A DNA stretch of 64,000 nt from JBLMXQ01 sp050257855 (lineage in GTDB: Bacteria; Acidobacteriota; Vicinamibacteria; Vicinamibacterales; CAVVIG01), in NCBI GenBank assembly GCA_050257855.1, contig JBLMXQ010000093.1, forward strand, positions 1-64,000. Direction: 5' to 3'. Below, piece after piece: positions 44,507-52,332 of this stretch. Numbering within the stretch: the stretch's first letter is position 1; each line of letters begins with the position of its first letter. The position numbers were made by a program, and so were the translations under genes. The notes beneath the pieces were generated by a model. It saw nothing but the letters and a program-made list of their open reading frames with translations. It was not told the DNA's origin and ran no database searches.

Positions 44507-45462
44507 GTCGACCGCGCATCCGCAGCCGCGGCGTTCGTACGCGCCACCTCGATGTTGCGCCGCATCCCGCCGACCTTCGCGCGCCGCATGGCCGTGCCGC
44601 GCAATCCCTCGGCGAGCGCCTCGTCCGAACGACCCGCGAGATCGTCGATGGTCACTCCGTCCCACGCCGGACGCGGCTGCCAGGCGGGATCGTCCGAGCG
44701 CGCCGCATGCTGGTTCCAGGGGCAGACCTCCTGGCAGATGTCACAGCCGTAGACGTGCGATCCGACGGCTGCGCGCCATTCGTCGGGAATCGGACCGCGC
44801 TGCTCGATCGTGAGATACGAGATGCAGCGGCGTGCGTCGAGCTCGCCGGGCGCCACGATCGCCCGCGTCGGGCACGCGTCGATGCAGAGCGTGCACGTGC
44901 CGCACTGGTCGAAGGCCGGCTCGTCGGGCGCGAGCGGCAGGCTGGTGATGATCTCGCCGAGAAAGAGCCAGGACCCGAGCGTCGGGTGGATGACGCACGT
45001 GTTCCTGCCGATCCAGCCGATGCCGGCGTGCTGCGCGTACACGCGCTCCTGCACCGGACCGGTGTCGACGTACGCCCGCGCGTCGAACGGCTGCTCGACG
45101 CGCGTCCGCAGCCAGTCGAGCAGCGCATCGAGGCGCGCGCCGATCACGTCGTGGTAGTCGTCTCCCCACGCGTACCGCGAGATCCGCGCGCGCGCCGGAT
45201 CGGCGCACTCGATCGAGTACGGGCGCGCGACGTTGTACACGGTGCCCGTCACGATGACCGACCGCGCCGACGGCAGGACGGCGCGCACGTCGGCCCGGCG
45301 ATCCGCCGATCGAGTCAAATACGCCATCTCGCCGGCGTACCCGCGCGCGAGCCACTGCGCGAACGCACCGAGCTCCGGCAGATCGCCGGCCGGCGCGATG
45401 CCGCACGCGTCGAAGCCGAGCTCGCGCGCCCTTGCCTTCACGTCTGCCGCACTGACGCTCAC
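44503..45462 (-). CDS. queG: Epoxyqueuosine reductase QueG
   Basis: About 319 residues. The cobalamin-binding N-terminal domain is followed by two [4Fe-4S] clusters: CGTCTLCIDACPTRAI and CDICQEVCPWN. Also present are FDACGIAPAGDLPE, YVDTGPVQER and GIGWIGRNTCVIHPTLGSWLFLGEI, all strongly conserved in QueG. It performs the last step of queuosine synthesis in tRNA (epoxyqueuosine to queuosine). GTG 45462 is chosen because homology begins there (SAADVKARARELGFDACGIA); another GTG at 45510, two bases after the aconitase stop, is possible. Confidence 0.94.
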   Translation of the reverse strand: MSVSAADVKARARELGFDACGIAPAGDLPELGAFAQWLARGYAGEMAYLTRSADRRADVRAVLPSARSVIVTGTVYNVARPYSIECADPARARISRYAWGDDYHDVIGARLDALLDWLRTRVEQPFDARAYVDTGPVQERVYAQHAGIGWIGRNTCVIHPTLGSWLFLGEIITSLPLAPDEPAFDQCGTCTLCIDACPTRAIVAPGELDARRCISYLTIEQRGPIPDEWRAAVGSHVYGCDICQEVCPWNQHAARSDDPAWQPRPAWDGVTIDDLAGRSDEALAEGLRGTAMRRAKVGGMRRNIEVARTNAAAADARST

Positions 45463-45512
45463 GACCCCAGTTACCCCGCTCCGATCGGGTGACGCCTCGC
45501 GCTCCGGCACCG

Positions 45513-48248
45513 CTAGTGACGCGCGACGAGCTGGCGCAGCACGTACGGCAGGATGCCGCCGTGGCGGAACGCCTCGAGCTCCTCCGGCGTGTCGATGCGC
45601 GCGACCGCCTGGAACACAATCGGCGCGGTCTCGCCCTGCGCGCGCACCGTCACCCGCGCACGCGGCGTCAGTCCGGCCGCAATTCCCACGAGGTCGTAGC
45701 GCTCGCGTCCGGTCAGTCCGAGCGACGCTGCCGTCGCTCCGCCCTCGAACTGCAGCGGCAGGACCCCCATGTTCACCAGATTGCTCCGGTGGATGCGCTC
45801 GAAACTCTCCGCGACGACCGCGCGCACGCCGAGCAGCAGCGTCCCTTTCGCCGCCCAGTCGCGCGACGAGCCGGAGCCGTACTCCTTGCCGGCGACGACC
45901 AGCAGCGGGACGCCGGCGTCCCTGTACTTCATCGCGGCGTCGTAGATGGTCATCACCTCGCCGCCCGGCTGGTACGTGGTCCAGCCGCCCTCGGTGCCGG
46001 GCGCCATCTGGTTGCGCAGCCGCACGTTCGCAAACGTGCCGCGCACCATCACCTCGTGGTTGCCGCGGCGCGCCCCGTACGAGTTGAAGTCGCGCGGCTC
46101 GACGCCCTGCCCGATCAGGTACTTCCCGGCCGGGCTGTCCTTCTTGATGGACCCGGCCGGCGAGATGTGGTCGGTGGTAATGCTGTCGCCGAGCAGCGCG
46201 AGGACGCGCGCCCCGGTGATGTCGGCCAGCGGCCGCGGCTCGAGGCTCACTCCTTCGAAGAACGGCGGGTTCCGGATGTACGTCGAGCTGGCATCCCAGT
46301 CGAACCGGTCGCCGGTCGGAACCGGCAGCGACTGCCAGCGCTCGTCCCCGCGGAAGACGTCGGCGTACTGCTCGCGGAACATGTCGGCGCTGACGGCGTG
46401 CAGCAACGTGTCCTGAATCTCGCGCCCGGTCGGCCAGATGTCGCGCAGGTAGACCGGCTGGCCGCCGCGCGAGACGCCGAGCGGCTCCCCGGTCAGGTCC
46501 AGCGTCATCCGGCCGGCAATGGCGTAGGCCACGACGAGCGGCGGCGACGCCAGGTAGTTGGCGCGCACCTGCTGCTGGATACGCCCCTCGAAGTTGCGGT
46601 TCCCGCTCAGCACGGACGCGACGACGAGATCCCGCGATTCGATCTCGGCCGAGACGTCATCCGGCAGCGGGCCGCTGTTGCCGATGCACGTGGTGCAGCC
46701 GTAGCCGACCAGGCTGAAGCCGAGTTCGTCGAGATACGGCTGGAGCCCCGACTTGCGCAAATACTCCGTGACCACTTTGGAGCCGGGGGCGAGACTGGTC
46801 TTCACCCACGGCTGCCGGCGCAGCCCGAGCTCGACCGCCTTCTTCGCCAGCAGGCCGGCCCCGATCATCACGCTGGGATTCGACGTGTTGGTGCAGCTCG
46901 TAATCGCCGCGATCACGACGGCGCCATGATCGATCTGCGCCACGGCCGGCTCGGCGACTGCGGCCGCGGCGCCGCCCCGGCTCGCCGACGCGCGCGCTGA
47001 CCCGCCGGCTTCCGCGCCCTTCTTCGACGAGGCCGCCTGCAGCCCCGCGAGCGCCTGCTGAAAGCCGCGGCTGGCGTCCTTCAGGGCGACGCGGTCCTGC
47101 GGCCGGCGCGGCCCCGCGAGGCTCGGCTCCACGGCCGAGAGATCGAGCTCGATCGTCTCCGAGTAGGCGGGCTCCGGCGAGGCGGCGGAACGGAACAGCC
47201 CCTGCGCCTTCGCGTACGCCTCGACGAGCTGAATCCGCGCGGCGTCGCGGCTCGTCAGCCGCAGGTAGTCGAGCGTCATCGCGTCGATCGGGAAGATCGC
47301 GATCGTCGCGCCGTACTCGGGGCACATGTTGCCGAGCGTCGCCCGGTCGGCAATCGTCAGGTGCTCGAGGCCGGGGCCGTAGAACTCCACGAACTTGCCG
47401 ACGACGCCGACCTTGCGGAGGCGCTCGGTGATGGTCAGCACGAGATCGGTGGCCGTCACGCCCTCGAGGAGCCGGCCCGTCAGGCGGAAGCCGAGCACCT
47501 GCGGAATGAGCATGGAGATCGGCTGGCCCAGCATCGCCGCCTCGGCCTCGATGCCGCCGACGCCCCATCCCACCACGCCGAGGCCGTTCACCATCGTCGT
47601 GTGCGAGTCGGTGCCGACGAGCGTGTCCGGGTACGCCAGCACGCCGTCCGGCGTGTCGTCGGAAACGACCACGCGCGCCAGGTACTCGAGGTTCACCTGG
47701 TGGACGATGCCGGTGTCCGGCGGCACGACGCGGAAGTTGCGGAACGCGTTCTGACCCCAGCGCAGGAAGGCGTAGCGCTCTCTGTTGCGCGAGAACTCGA
47801 GCTCGGCGTTGAGCTGGAAGGCATCGGCGCGGTTGAAGTAGTCGACCTGGACCGAATGGTCGATGACGAGTTCCACCGGCTGGAGCGGGTTGACCCTGTT
47901 CGGATCGCCGCCGAGCCGCACGATGCCGTCACGCATCGCGGCGAGGTCGACGACCGCGGGAACGCCGGTGAAATCCTGCAGCAGCACGCGCGCCGGCGCG
48001 AAGGCGATCTCCTTCTGCGCGCCGCTCCGGAGGTCCCAGCGCGCGAGCACCTCGATGTCCGCCGCCGTGACGAACCGGCCGTCCTCGTGGCGCAGCAGGT
48101 TCTCCAGCAGGATCTTCAAGGAGTACGGCAGGCGCGCAATCCCGCCGAAACCCCGGGCCTCGAGTTTCGCGAGGCTGAACAAGTGGACGTCGCGGCCGCC
48201 GACGGAGATGGCCGATCGCGTACCGAAGGTGTCGGAAGAAGTCGTCAT
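45513..48248 (-). CDS. acnA: Aconitate hydratase A
   Basis: 911 residues. The [4Fe-4S] cysteines are in TSCTNTSNPSV and YGCTTCIGNSGPL. DTLVGTDSHTTMVNGLGVVGWGVGGIEAEAAMLGQP and GDSITTDHISPAGSI with KEYGSGSSRDWAAKG are the aconitase/IRP signatures. It converts citrate to isocitrate in the citric-acid cycle. An insertion of about 60 residues around 410-470 is alanine/serine/glycine-rich (KKGAEAGGSARASASRGGAAAAVAEPAVAQ) and looks like a flexible linker. ATG 48248 begins the conserved N-terminus and has a GAGGAA ribosome site. Confidence 0.96.
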   Translation of the reverse strand: MTTSSDTFGTRSAISVGGRDVHLFSLAKLEARGFGGIARLPYSLKILLENLLRHEDGRFVTAADIEVLARWDLRSGAQKEIAFAPARVLLQDFTGVPAVVDLAAMRDGIVRLGGDPNRVNPLQPVELVIDHSVQVDYFNRADAFQLNAELEFSRNRERYAFLRWGQNAFRNFRVVPPDTGIVHQVNLEYLARVVVSDDTPDGVLAYPDTLVGTDSHTTMVNGLGVVGWGVGGIEAEAAMLGQPISMLIPQVLGFRLTGRLLEGVTATDLVLTITERLRKVGVVGKFVEFYGPGLEHLTIADRATLGNMCPEYGATIAIFPIDAMTLDYLRLTSRDAARIQLVEAYAKAQGLFRSAASPEPAYSETIELDLSAVEPSLAGPRRPQDRVALKDASRGFQQALAGLQAASSKKGAEAGGSARASASRGGAAAAVAEPAVAQIDHGAVVIAAITSCTNTSNPSVMIGAGLLAKKAVELGLRRQPWVKTSLAPGSKVVTEYLRKSGLQPYLDELGFSLVGYGCTTCIGNSGPLPDDVSAEIESRDLVVASVLSGNRNFEGRIQQQVRANYLASPPLVVAYAIAGRMTLDLTGEPLGVSRGGQPVYLRDIWPTGREIQDTLLHAVSADMFREQYADVFRGDERWQSLPVPTGDRFDWDASSTYIRNPPFFEGVSLEPRPLADITGARVLALLGDSITTDHISPAGSIKKDSPAGKYLIGQGVEPRDFNSYGARRGNHEVMVRGTFANVRLRNQMAPGTEGGWTTYQPGGEVMTIYDAAMKYRDAGVPLLVVAGKEYGSGSSRDWAAKGTLLLGVRAVVAESFERIHRSNLVNMGVLPLQFEGGATAASLGLTGRERYDLVGIAAGLTPRARVTVRAQGETAPIVFQAVARIDTPEELEAFRHGGILPYVLRQLVARH

Positions 48249-48290
48249 CGAATGAGTTCCTCGAAGGACCGGAAATACCGACCGTCGACC

Positions 48291-48320
48291 ATCGTACTCG
48301 CCGGGACGACACGGGGGCAA
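48291..48320 (-). promoter_or_regulatory. Candidate acnA promoter
   Basis: Minus strand TTGCCC (48320 to 48315), 18-bp spacer, TACGAT (48296 to 48291). Predicted start near 48284, leaving a leader of about 36 nt with GAGGAA before the ATG. Confidence 0.4.
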
Positions 48321-48355
48321 CCAAGCCTGCTCGTGGCTCATATTCCGTGCATAGT

Positions 48356-48370
48356 TGGCACTATTATTGT
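48356..48370 (+). promoter_or_regulatory. Candidate σ54 promoter for the ammonium transporter gene
   Basis: TGGCAC-TATTA-TTGT matches TGGCAC-N5-TTGC except for the last base; the -24 GG is intact but the -12 GC reads GT. The predicted start is near 48382, about 75 nt before the ATG at 48457. σ54 control of ammonium transporters is common in bacteria. The same bases also form a TGGCAC / GTGCCA dyad (48356-48374), an alternative reading. Confidence 0.4.
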
Positions 48371-48417
48371 GCCATTGAGCGGGCTGTTGGCCAAAACATG
48401 AACTAGTGAACGACAGC

Positions 48418-48436
48418 TTGTGCACGCTTTGCACAA
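48418..48436 (+). promoter_or_regulatory. Perfect TTGTGCA-N5-TGCACAA dyad upstream of amtB
   Basis: A 19-bp perfect inverted repeat, arms TTGTGCA and TGCACAA with a CGCTT centre, 20 bp before ATG 48457. It resembles a dimeric helix-turn-helix operator. A TATCAT hexamer (48443-48448) follows, 8 bases before the ATG, so the dyad would overlap the -35 region of a near-leaderless promoter. Confidence 0.5.
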
Positions 48437-48456
48437 TTCGTGTATCATCATGCCCC

Positions 48457-49827
48457 ATGACGCTGGCCACCGTCCGCCTGACGACCCGCCGCATCCGCAC
48501 GTTTTCCGCACTGCCGCTGCTCCTGCTGGGCGCCGTCAGCCTGGCGGCCGTGGCCGTGCACCCGGCGCCGCTCCCGGCTGGCGGCGGTCCGATCGACCGG
48601 GGCGATGTCGCCTGGATGCTCACCGCCACGGCGCTCGTCCTGTTGATGACCCCGGGCCTCTCGTTCTTCTACGGTGGCATGGTCCGGTCGAAGAACGTTG
48701 TCTCGACGATGCTGCAGAGCTTCGTGGCGATGGCGGTGATCAGCATCCTCTGGGTGGTGGTCGGATTCAGCCTCGCCTTCGGCGACAGCGTGCACGGGCT
48801 CATCGGCAACCCGGCGACCTACTTCATGTTCACGCACGTCGGCGTCACGACCAGCCGTCTGGCGCCGACCATCCCGCTCATCCTGTTCGCGCTGTTCCAG
48901 CTGAAGTTCGCGATCATCACGCCTGCGCTCATCACCGGGTCGTTTGCCGAGCGCGTGCGGTTCACGAGCTACCTGCTGTTCATGTGCCTGTTCAGCGTGT
49001 TCATCTACTGCCCCTTGGCGCACTGGACGTGGCATCCCGACGGCTTCCTGCACCGGCTCGGCGTGCTGGACTTCGCCGGAGGAACGGTCGTGCACATGTC
49101 AGCGGGACTGGCGGCGCTCGCCGGCGCGCTGACGCTCGGCCGGCGCAGGATCCACGTGGCCAGCGAGACGCACACGCCGGCGAACATACCTTTCGTGATC
49201 CTCGGCACCGGGATGCTCTGGTTCGGCTGGTTCGGCTTCAACGCCGGATCGGCGCTGGCGGCGTCGGGCACGGCCGCGATGGCCTTCGCCACGACGAACA
49301 CGGCGTCAGCCGCCGCCGCGCTGGCGTGGATGTTCTTCGACGGCTGGCGCGGGCGGAAGCCGTCGGCTATGGGTGCCTGCGTCGGCGCCGTCGTCGGCCT
49401 GGTCGCCATCACCCCGGCGGCCGGCTACGTGACGGTCGGCGACAGCATCTTCATCGGCACCGTGGCGAGCATCGTCTCGAATTTGATGGTGCACTGGAAG
49501 TCGAAGTCGACGCTCGACGACACGCTCGACGTCTTCCCGTGCCACGGCGTCGGCGGCATGGTCGGGATGCTCCTGACCGGCGTGTTCGCGAAGGACGTCG
49601 GGCTGCTCTCCGGGCACGCGTACACGTTCCTCGTGCACTGCGGCGCGCTCGTGTTCGTCGCGGTCTTCTCCTTCGCCGGCTCGTGGGTGCTCTACAAGGT
49701 GACTGACTTCGTGATTCCGCTGCGCGTGTCCGAAGAGCAGGAGGAGCTCGGCCTCGATCTGAGCCAGCACGGCGAGGTGATGGAGGAAGCCGCGGCGGCT
49801 GCATATCCGCTCGCGAAGACGGCGTAG
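48457..49827 (+). CDS. amtB: Ammonium transporter (Amt family)
   Basis: 456 residues with about eleven membrane helices. Signatures: AWMLTATALVLLMTPGLSFFYGGMVRSKNVVSTMLQSF near the start, DFAGGTVVHMSAGLAALAGA with the first pore histidine, WFGWFGFNAGSALAASG, and FPCHGVGGMVGMLLTGVF with the second pore histidine. It conducts ammonia/ammonium across the inner membrane. ATG 48457 is preferred over GTG 48406, which would precede it with non-conserved residues. No glnK/glnB gene is adjacent, which is unusual because the two are normally cotranscribed. Confidence 0.95.
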   Translation: MTLATVRLTTRRIRTFSALPLLLLGAVSLAAVAVHPAPLPAGGGPIDRGDVAWMLTATALVLLMTPGLSFFYGGMVRSKNVVSTMLQSFVAMAVISILWVVVGFSLAFGDSVHGLIGNPATYFMFTHVGVTTSRLAPTIPLILFALFQLKFAIITPALITGSFAERVRFTSYLLFMCLFSVFIYCPLAHWTWHPDGFLHRLGVLDFAGGTVVHMSAGLAALAGALTLGRRRIHVASETHTPANIPFVILGTGMLWFGWFGFNAGSALAASGTAAMAFATTNTASAAAALAWMFFDGWRGRKPSAMGACVGAVVGLVAITPAAGYVTVGDSIFIGTVASIVSNLMVHWKSKSTLDDTLDVFPCHGVGGMVGMLLTGVFAKDVGLLSGHAYTFLVHCGALVFVAVFSFAGSWVLYKVTDFVIPLRVSEEQEELGLDLSQHGEVMEEAAAAAYPLAKTA

Positions 49828-49831
49828 CGGC

Positions 49832-51355
49832 TCACACGACGCGGACGAGCGTTTCGCCGTCCGTCGCGGTGCGTCCGGCGCCGGCGACCGCCCGCCCGAG
49901 GACGCGGGCAGCGGCGTCGGCGCGCTCGGGCGGCTGCGTGGTGAAGCAGATCCGGAGCTCCTGCGCGCCGCCTCCGTCGACATAGAACGGCTCGCCCGTC
50001 AGCACCAGCACCGAGTCGGCCAGCGCCTGACGCTGCACGACGCCGGCGCGCGCCCCGCCGCCCAGCCGGCACCACAGGTAGAGTCCGCCGGGCGGGATCG
50101 CGAAGCGCATCGACTCGCTCGCGACGTGCCGATGGAGCGCCTTCACCATGGCATCGCGCCGCCGCCGGTGCTCCGCCCGCAGCGCCACGAGGTGACGGTC
50201 CAGCACGCCCTCCTCGATCAGCTCGGCGACGACGAGCTGCGACAGGTTCTGCGTGTGCGGATCGACCTGCTGCTTGATCAGCGCGAGCTGATCGACGATG
50301 GGACGGGCCGCCGAGATCCAGCCGAGGCGGAGTCCCGGCGCGAGCATCTTCGAGAAGCTGTTCACGCGGATCACGAGCGATCCGTCCCCGTCCAGCTCGT
50401 ACAGCGACGGCGGCGGGTCCGCGCCGAGCGTCAGCTCGCGATATGTGTCGTCCTCGACGATGGGGACCCGGTAGCGTTCGGCGAGCTCGAGCAGCTCGCG
50501 CCTCAGGCGGATGGGCAGCGTCCCGCCCGTCGGATTCTGGAACGTCGGGTTCGTGTAGATCAATTTCGGACGGTAGCGAAGCAGCGACTCTTCCAGCTCG
50601 TCGAGGTCGGCGACGGCGACATCCCAGCCGACCAGGCGGGCGCCGGCGGTCCGGAAGGTCTGGATGGCGCCGAGGTAGCCCGGGCGGTCGACGATCACCG
50701 CGTCGCCGCGATCGATCAGGCAGCGGGCGAGCAGATCGAGCCCCTGCTGCGCGCCGGCAATGGCCATCACGTTGACCGGCGCGGCGCCGAAGCGGTCGGC
50801 GATGGCCTCGCGGAACCGGCCGAGGCCTTCGGTCGGACCGTGGCCCCAGGCCGCGCGCGCCTGGCGCGCCAGGACGCGGGTGACGGCGTCGCGGAACGCG
50901 TCGGTCGGAAAGTGGTCCAGCGCGGGCTCGCCGGCCGCGAGCGAGACGAGGCGGGGATCGGCCGCGTGCCGCACGAGGTCGCGCACGGTCGAATCGACCG
51001 ACCCGAGCGCCGCAGCCGACATCTTCCCGCGCCACGCGAACGGCGCGGCGGCGGCATCCGGGCGCGCCGACACGAAGGTGCCGCGGCCCACGTAGCCGCG
51101 CACGAGCCCCCGCGCCTCGAGCTCGCGAAACGCGCGGACGACCGTGGCGCGGCCGACGGCGAGCGCCGCCGCCAGCTCGCGCTCGGGCGGGAGGCGGAAG
51201 CCCTGCGCCAGGCTGCCGCGGGCGATGGCGTGCTCCAGCGTCTCGACCAGCCGCCGGTACATCGGCCGCGTGCGCGGCACCGCCGCCGGCTCCACACCGA
51301 TCGCGCGAAACAAACCAATCGTCGATTGGCTCGGTTTCAAAAGGCGCCTTTCCAT
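49832..51355 (-). CDS. MocR-type GntR regulator fused to a fold-type I aminotransferase
   Basis: 507 residues. A GntR winged helix (about 32-98: RRLVETLEHAIARGSLAQGFRLPPERELAAALAVGRATVVRAFRELEARGLVRGYVGRGTFV) precedes an aminotransferase-like domain with PLP lysine 336 (NSFSKMLAPGLRLGW), YTNPTFQNPTGGTL and VEDDTYREL. MocR regulators bind PLP and control vitamin B6, amino-acid or amine genes. TAGAAT (51364-51369) lies 8 bases before ATG 51355, which supports that start. It is divergent from ilvE with only 26 bp between start codons, so ilvE is a plausible target. Confidence 0.92.
   Translation of the reverse strand: MERRLLKPSQSTIGLFRAIGVEPAAVPRTRPMYRRLVETLEHAIARGSLAQGFRLPPERELAAALAVGRATVVRAFRELEARGLVRGYVGRGTFVSARPDAAAAPFAWRGKMSAAALGSVDSTVRDLVRHAADPRLVSLAAGEPALDHFPTDAFRDAVTRVLARQARAAWGHGPTEGLGRFREAIADRFGAAPVNVMAIAGAQQGLDLLARCLIDRGDAVIVDRPGYLGAIQTFRTAGARLVGWDVAVADLDELEESLLRYRPKLIYTNPTFQNPTGGTLPIRLRRELLELAERYRVPIVEDDTYRELTLGADPPPSLYELDGDGSLVIRVNSFSKMLAPGLRLGWISAARPIVDQLALIKQQVDPHTQNLSQLVVAELIEEGVLDRHLVALRAEHRRRRDAMVKALHRHVASESMRFAIPPGGLYLWCRLGGGARAGVVQRQALADSVLVLTGEPFYVDGGGAQELRICFTTQPPERADAAARVLGRAVAGAGRTATDGETLVRVV
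51315..51329. promoter_or_regulatory. Perfect CCAATCG-T-CGATTGG palindrome between mocR and ilvE
   Basis: A 15-bp perfect palindrome centred on 51322, inside codons 9-14 of the mocR-like gene (if its start is 51355) and 53-67 bp before the ilvE start. That is the right distance to affect the ilvE promoter. It is the best candidate operator for the MocR protein. Confidence 0.5.
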
Positions 51356-51381
51356 GATCCTTGATTCTACTAGGAGGGGCG

Positions 51382-52293
51382 ATGGACGAGACGATCTACG
51401 TCGACGGGCGGATGGTGCCGGCGGCCGAGGCCGCGGTCAGCGTGTGCGATCACGGGCTGCTCTACGGCGACGGCGTGTTCGAGGGGATTCGCGCCTACAG
51501 CGGACGGGTGTTCAGGCTCGATCAGCACATCGAGCGGCTCTTCGCCTCGGCGCGCGCGATCCGGCTGGAGATTCCGGGCACGCCGGACGAGATCGCCGCG
51601 GCGGTCGTCGCGGCCTGCCGCCACAACGACATCGTGGACGGCTACATCCGCCTGGTCGTCACGCGCGGCGCGGGCGATCTGAGCGTGGACCCGCGGTCGT
51701 GCCGGAACCCGCGCGTGATTGTGATCACGCTCGCATCGATGACGGTCCACCGCGACGCCGACAGGGGGCTGCACGTCGTCACGTCGCCGTTCCGCCGCAA
51801 CGCGCCCGACGCGACGTCGCCGTCGATCAAGTCGCTCAACTATCTCAACAACGTGCTGGCACGGATCGACGCCAACGACCGTGGAGCCGACGAGGCGCTG
51901 CTGCTCGACGCGCAGGGCTACGTGGCCGAAGCGACCGTGGAGAACTTCTTCATCGTGACGAAGCGCGGGCTCCTGACGCCGCCGACCTCGACGAACCTGG
52001 ACGGGATCACGCGCGCCGCGGTGCTCGAGATCGCCTCCTCGCTGGTCATCCGGTGCGAGGAGCGGTCCTTCACGCTCGTGGACGCCTGGAACGCCGACGA
52101 GGCCTTCCTCTGCGGCACCGCCGCCGAGATCGTGCCGGTCGTCACGATCGACCGGCGTCCGGTCGGCACCGGCCGCCCCGGGCCGGCGACGCTGCGGATT
52201 ATCGACGCGTTCAGGCGCCTCGTGCGCTCCACGGGAACGCCCATCTACCCGGGCGCCGCCGAGTCCGCGGCGGTCGGCGGCTTCCGCGGCTGA
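51382..52293 (+). CDS. ilvE: Branched-chain amino-acid aminotransferase-like protein (class IV)
   Basis: 303 residues. Class IV signature: VSVCDHGLLYGDGVFEGIRAYSGRVFRLDQHIERLF at about 19-54, PLP lysine 150 (SIKSLNYLNNVLA), VAEATVENFFIV at about 181-192 and NADEAFLCGTAAEIVPV near the C-terminus. It catalyses amino-group transfer between branched-chain amino acids and 2-oxoglutarate in the cytosol; D-alanine aminotransferase and aminodeoxychorismate lyase are related alternatives. ATG 51382 is chosen because AGGAGG lies at 51372-51377. The divergent MocR gene may regulate it. Confidence 0.9.
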   Translation: MDETIYVDGRMVPAAEAAVSVCDHGLLYGDGVFEGIRAYSGRVFRLDQHIERLFASARAIRLEIPGTPDEIAAAVVAACRHNDIVDGYIRLVVTRGAGDLSVDPRSCRNPRVIVITLASMTVHRDADRGLHVVTSPFRRNAPDATSPSIKSLNYLNNVLARIDANDRGADEALLLDAQGYVAEATVENFFIVTKRGLLTPPTSTNLDGITRAAVLEIASSLVIRCEERSFTLVDAWNADEAFLCGTAAEIVPVVTIDRRPVGTGRPGPATLRIIDAFRRLVRSTGTPIYPGAAESAAVGGFRG

Positions 52294-52332
52294 ACGGCAC
52301 TCGGCCCGACCGGCGTCTGCCGGCGGACGCGG

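Noticed and set aside
44303..44665. A 120-codon gene covering the UdgX-like end
   Set aside because: Its first half is the queG 3' end in the wrong frame; only the part after GTG 44506 resembles UdgX.
48406..48456. GTG start at 48406 for amtB
   Set aside because: It adds 17 non-conserved residues and would place the 19-bp dyad and the TATCAT hexamer inside the gene.
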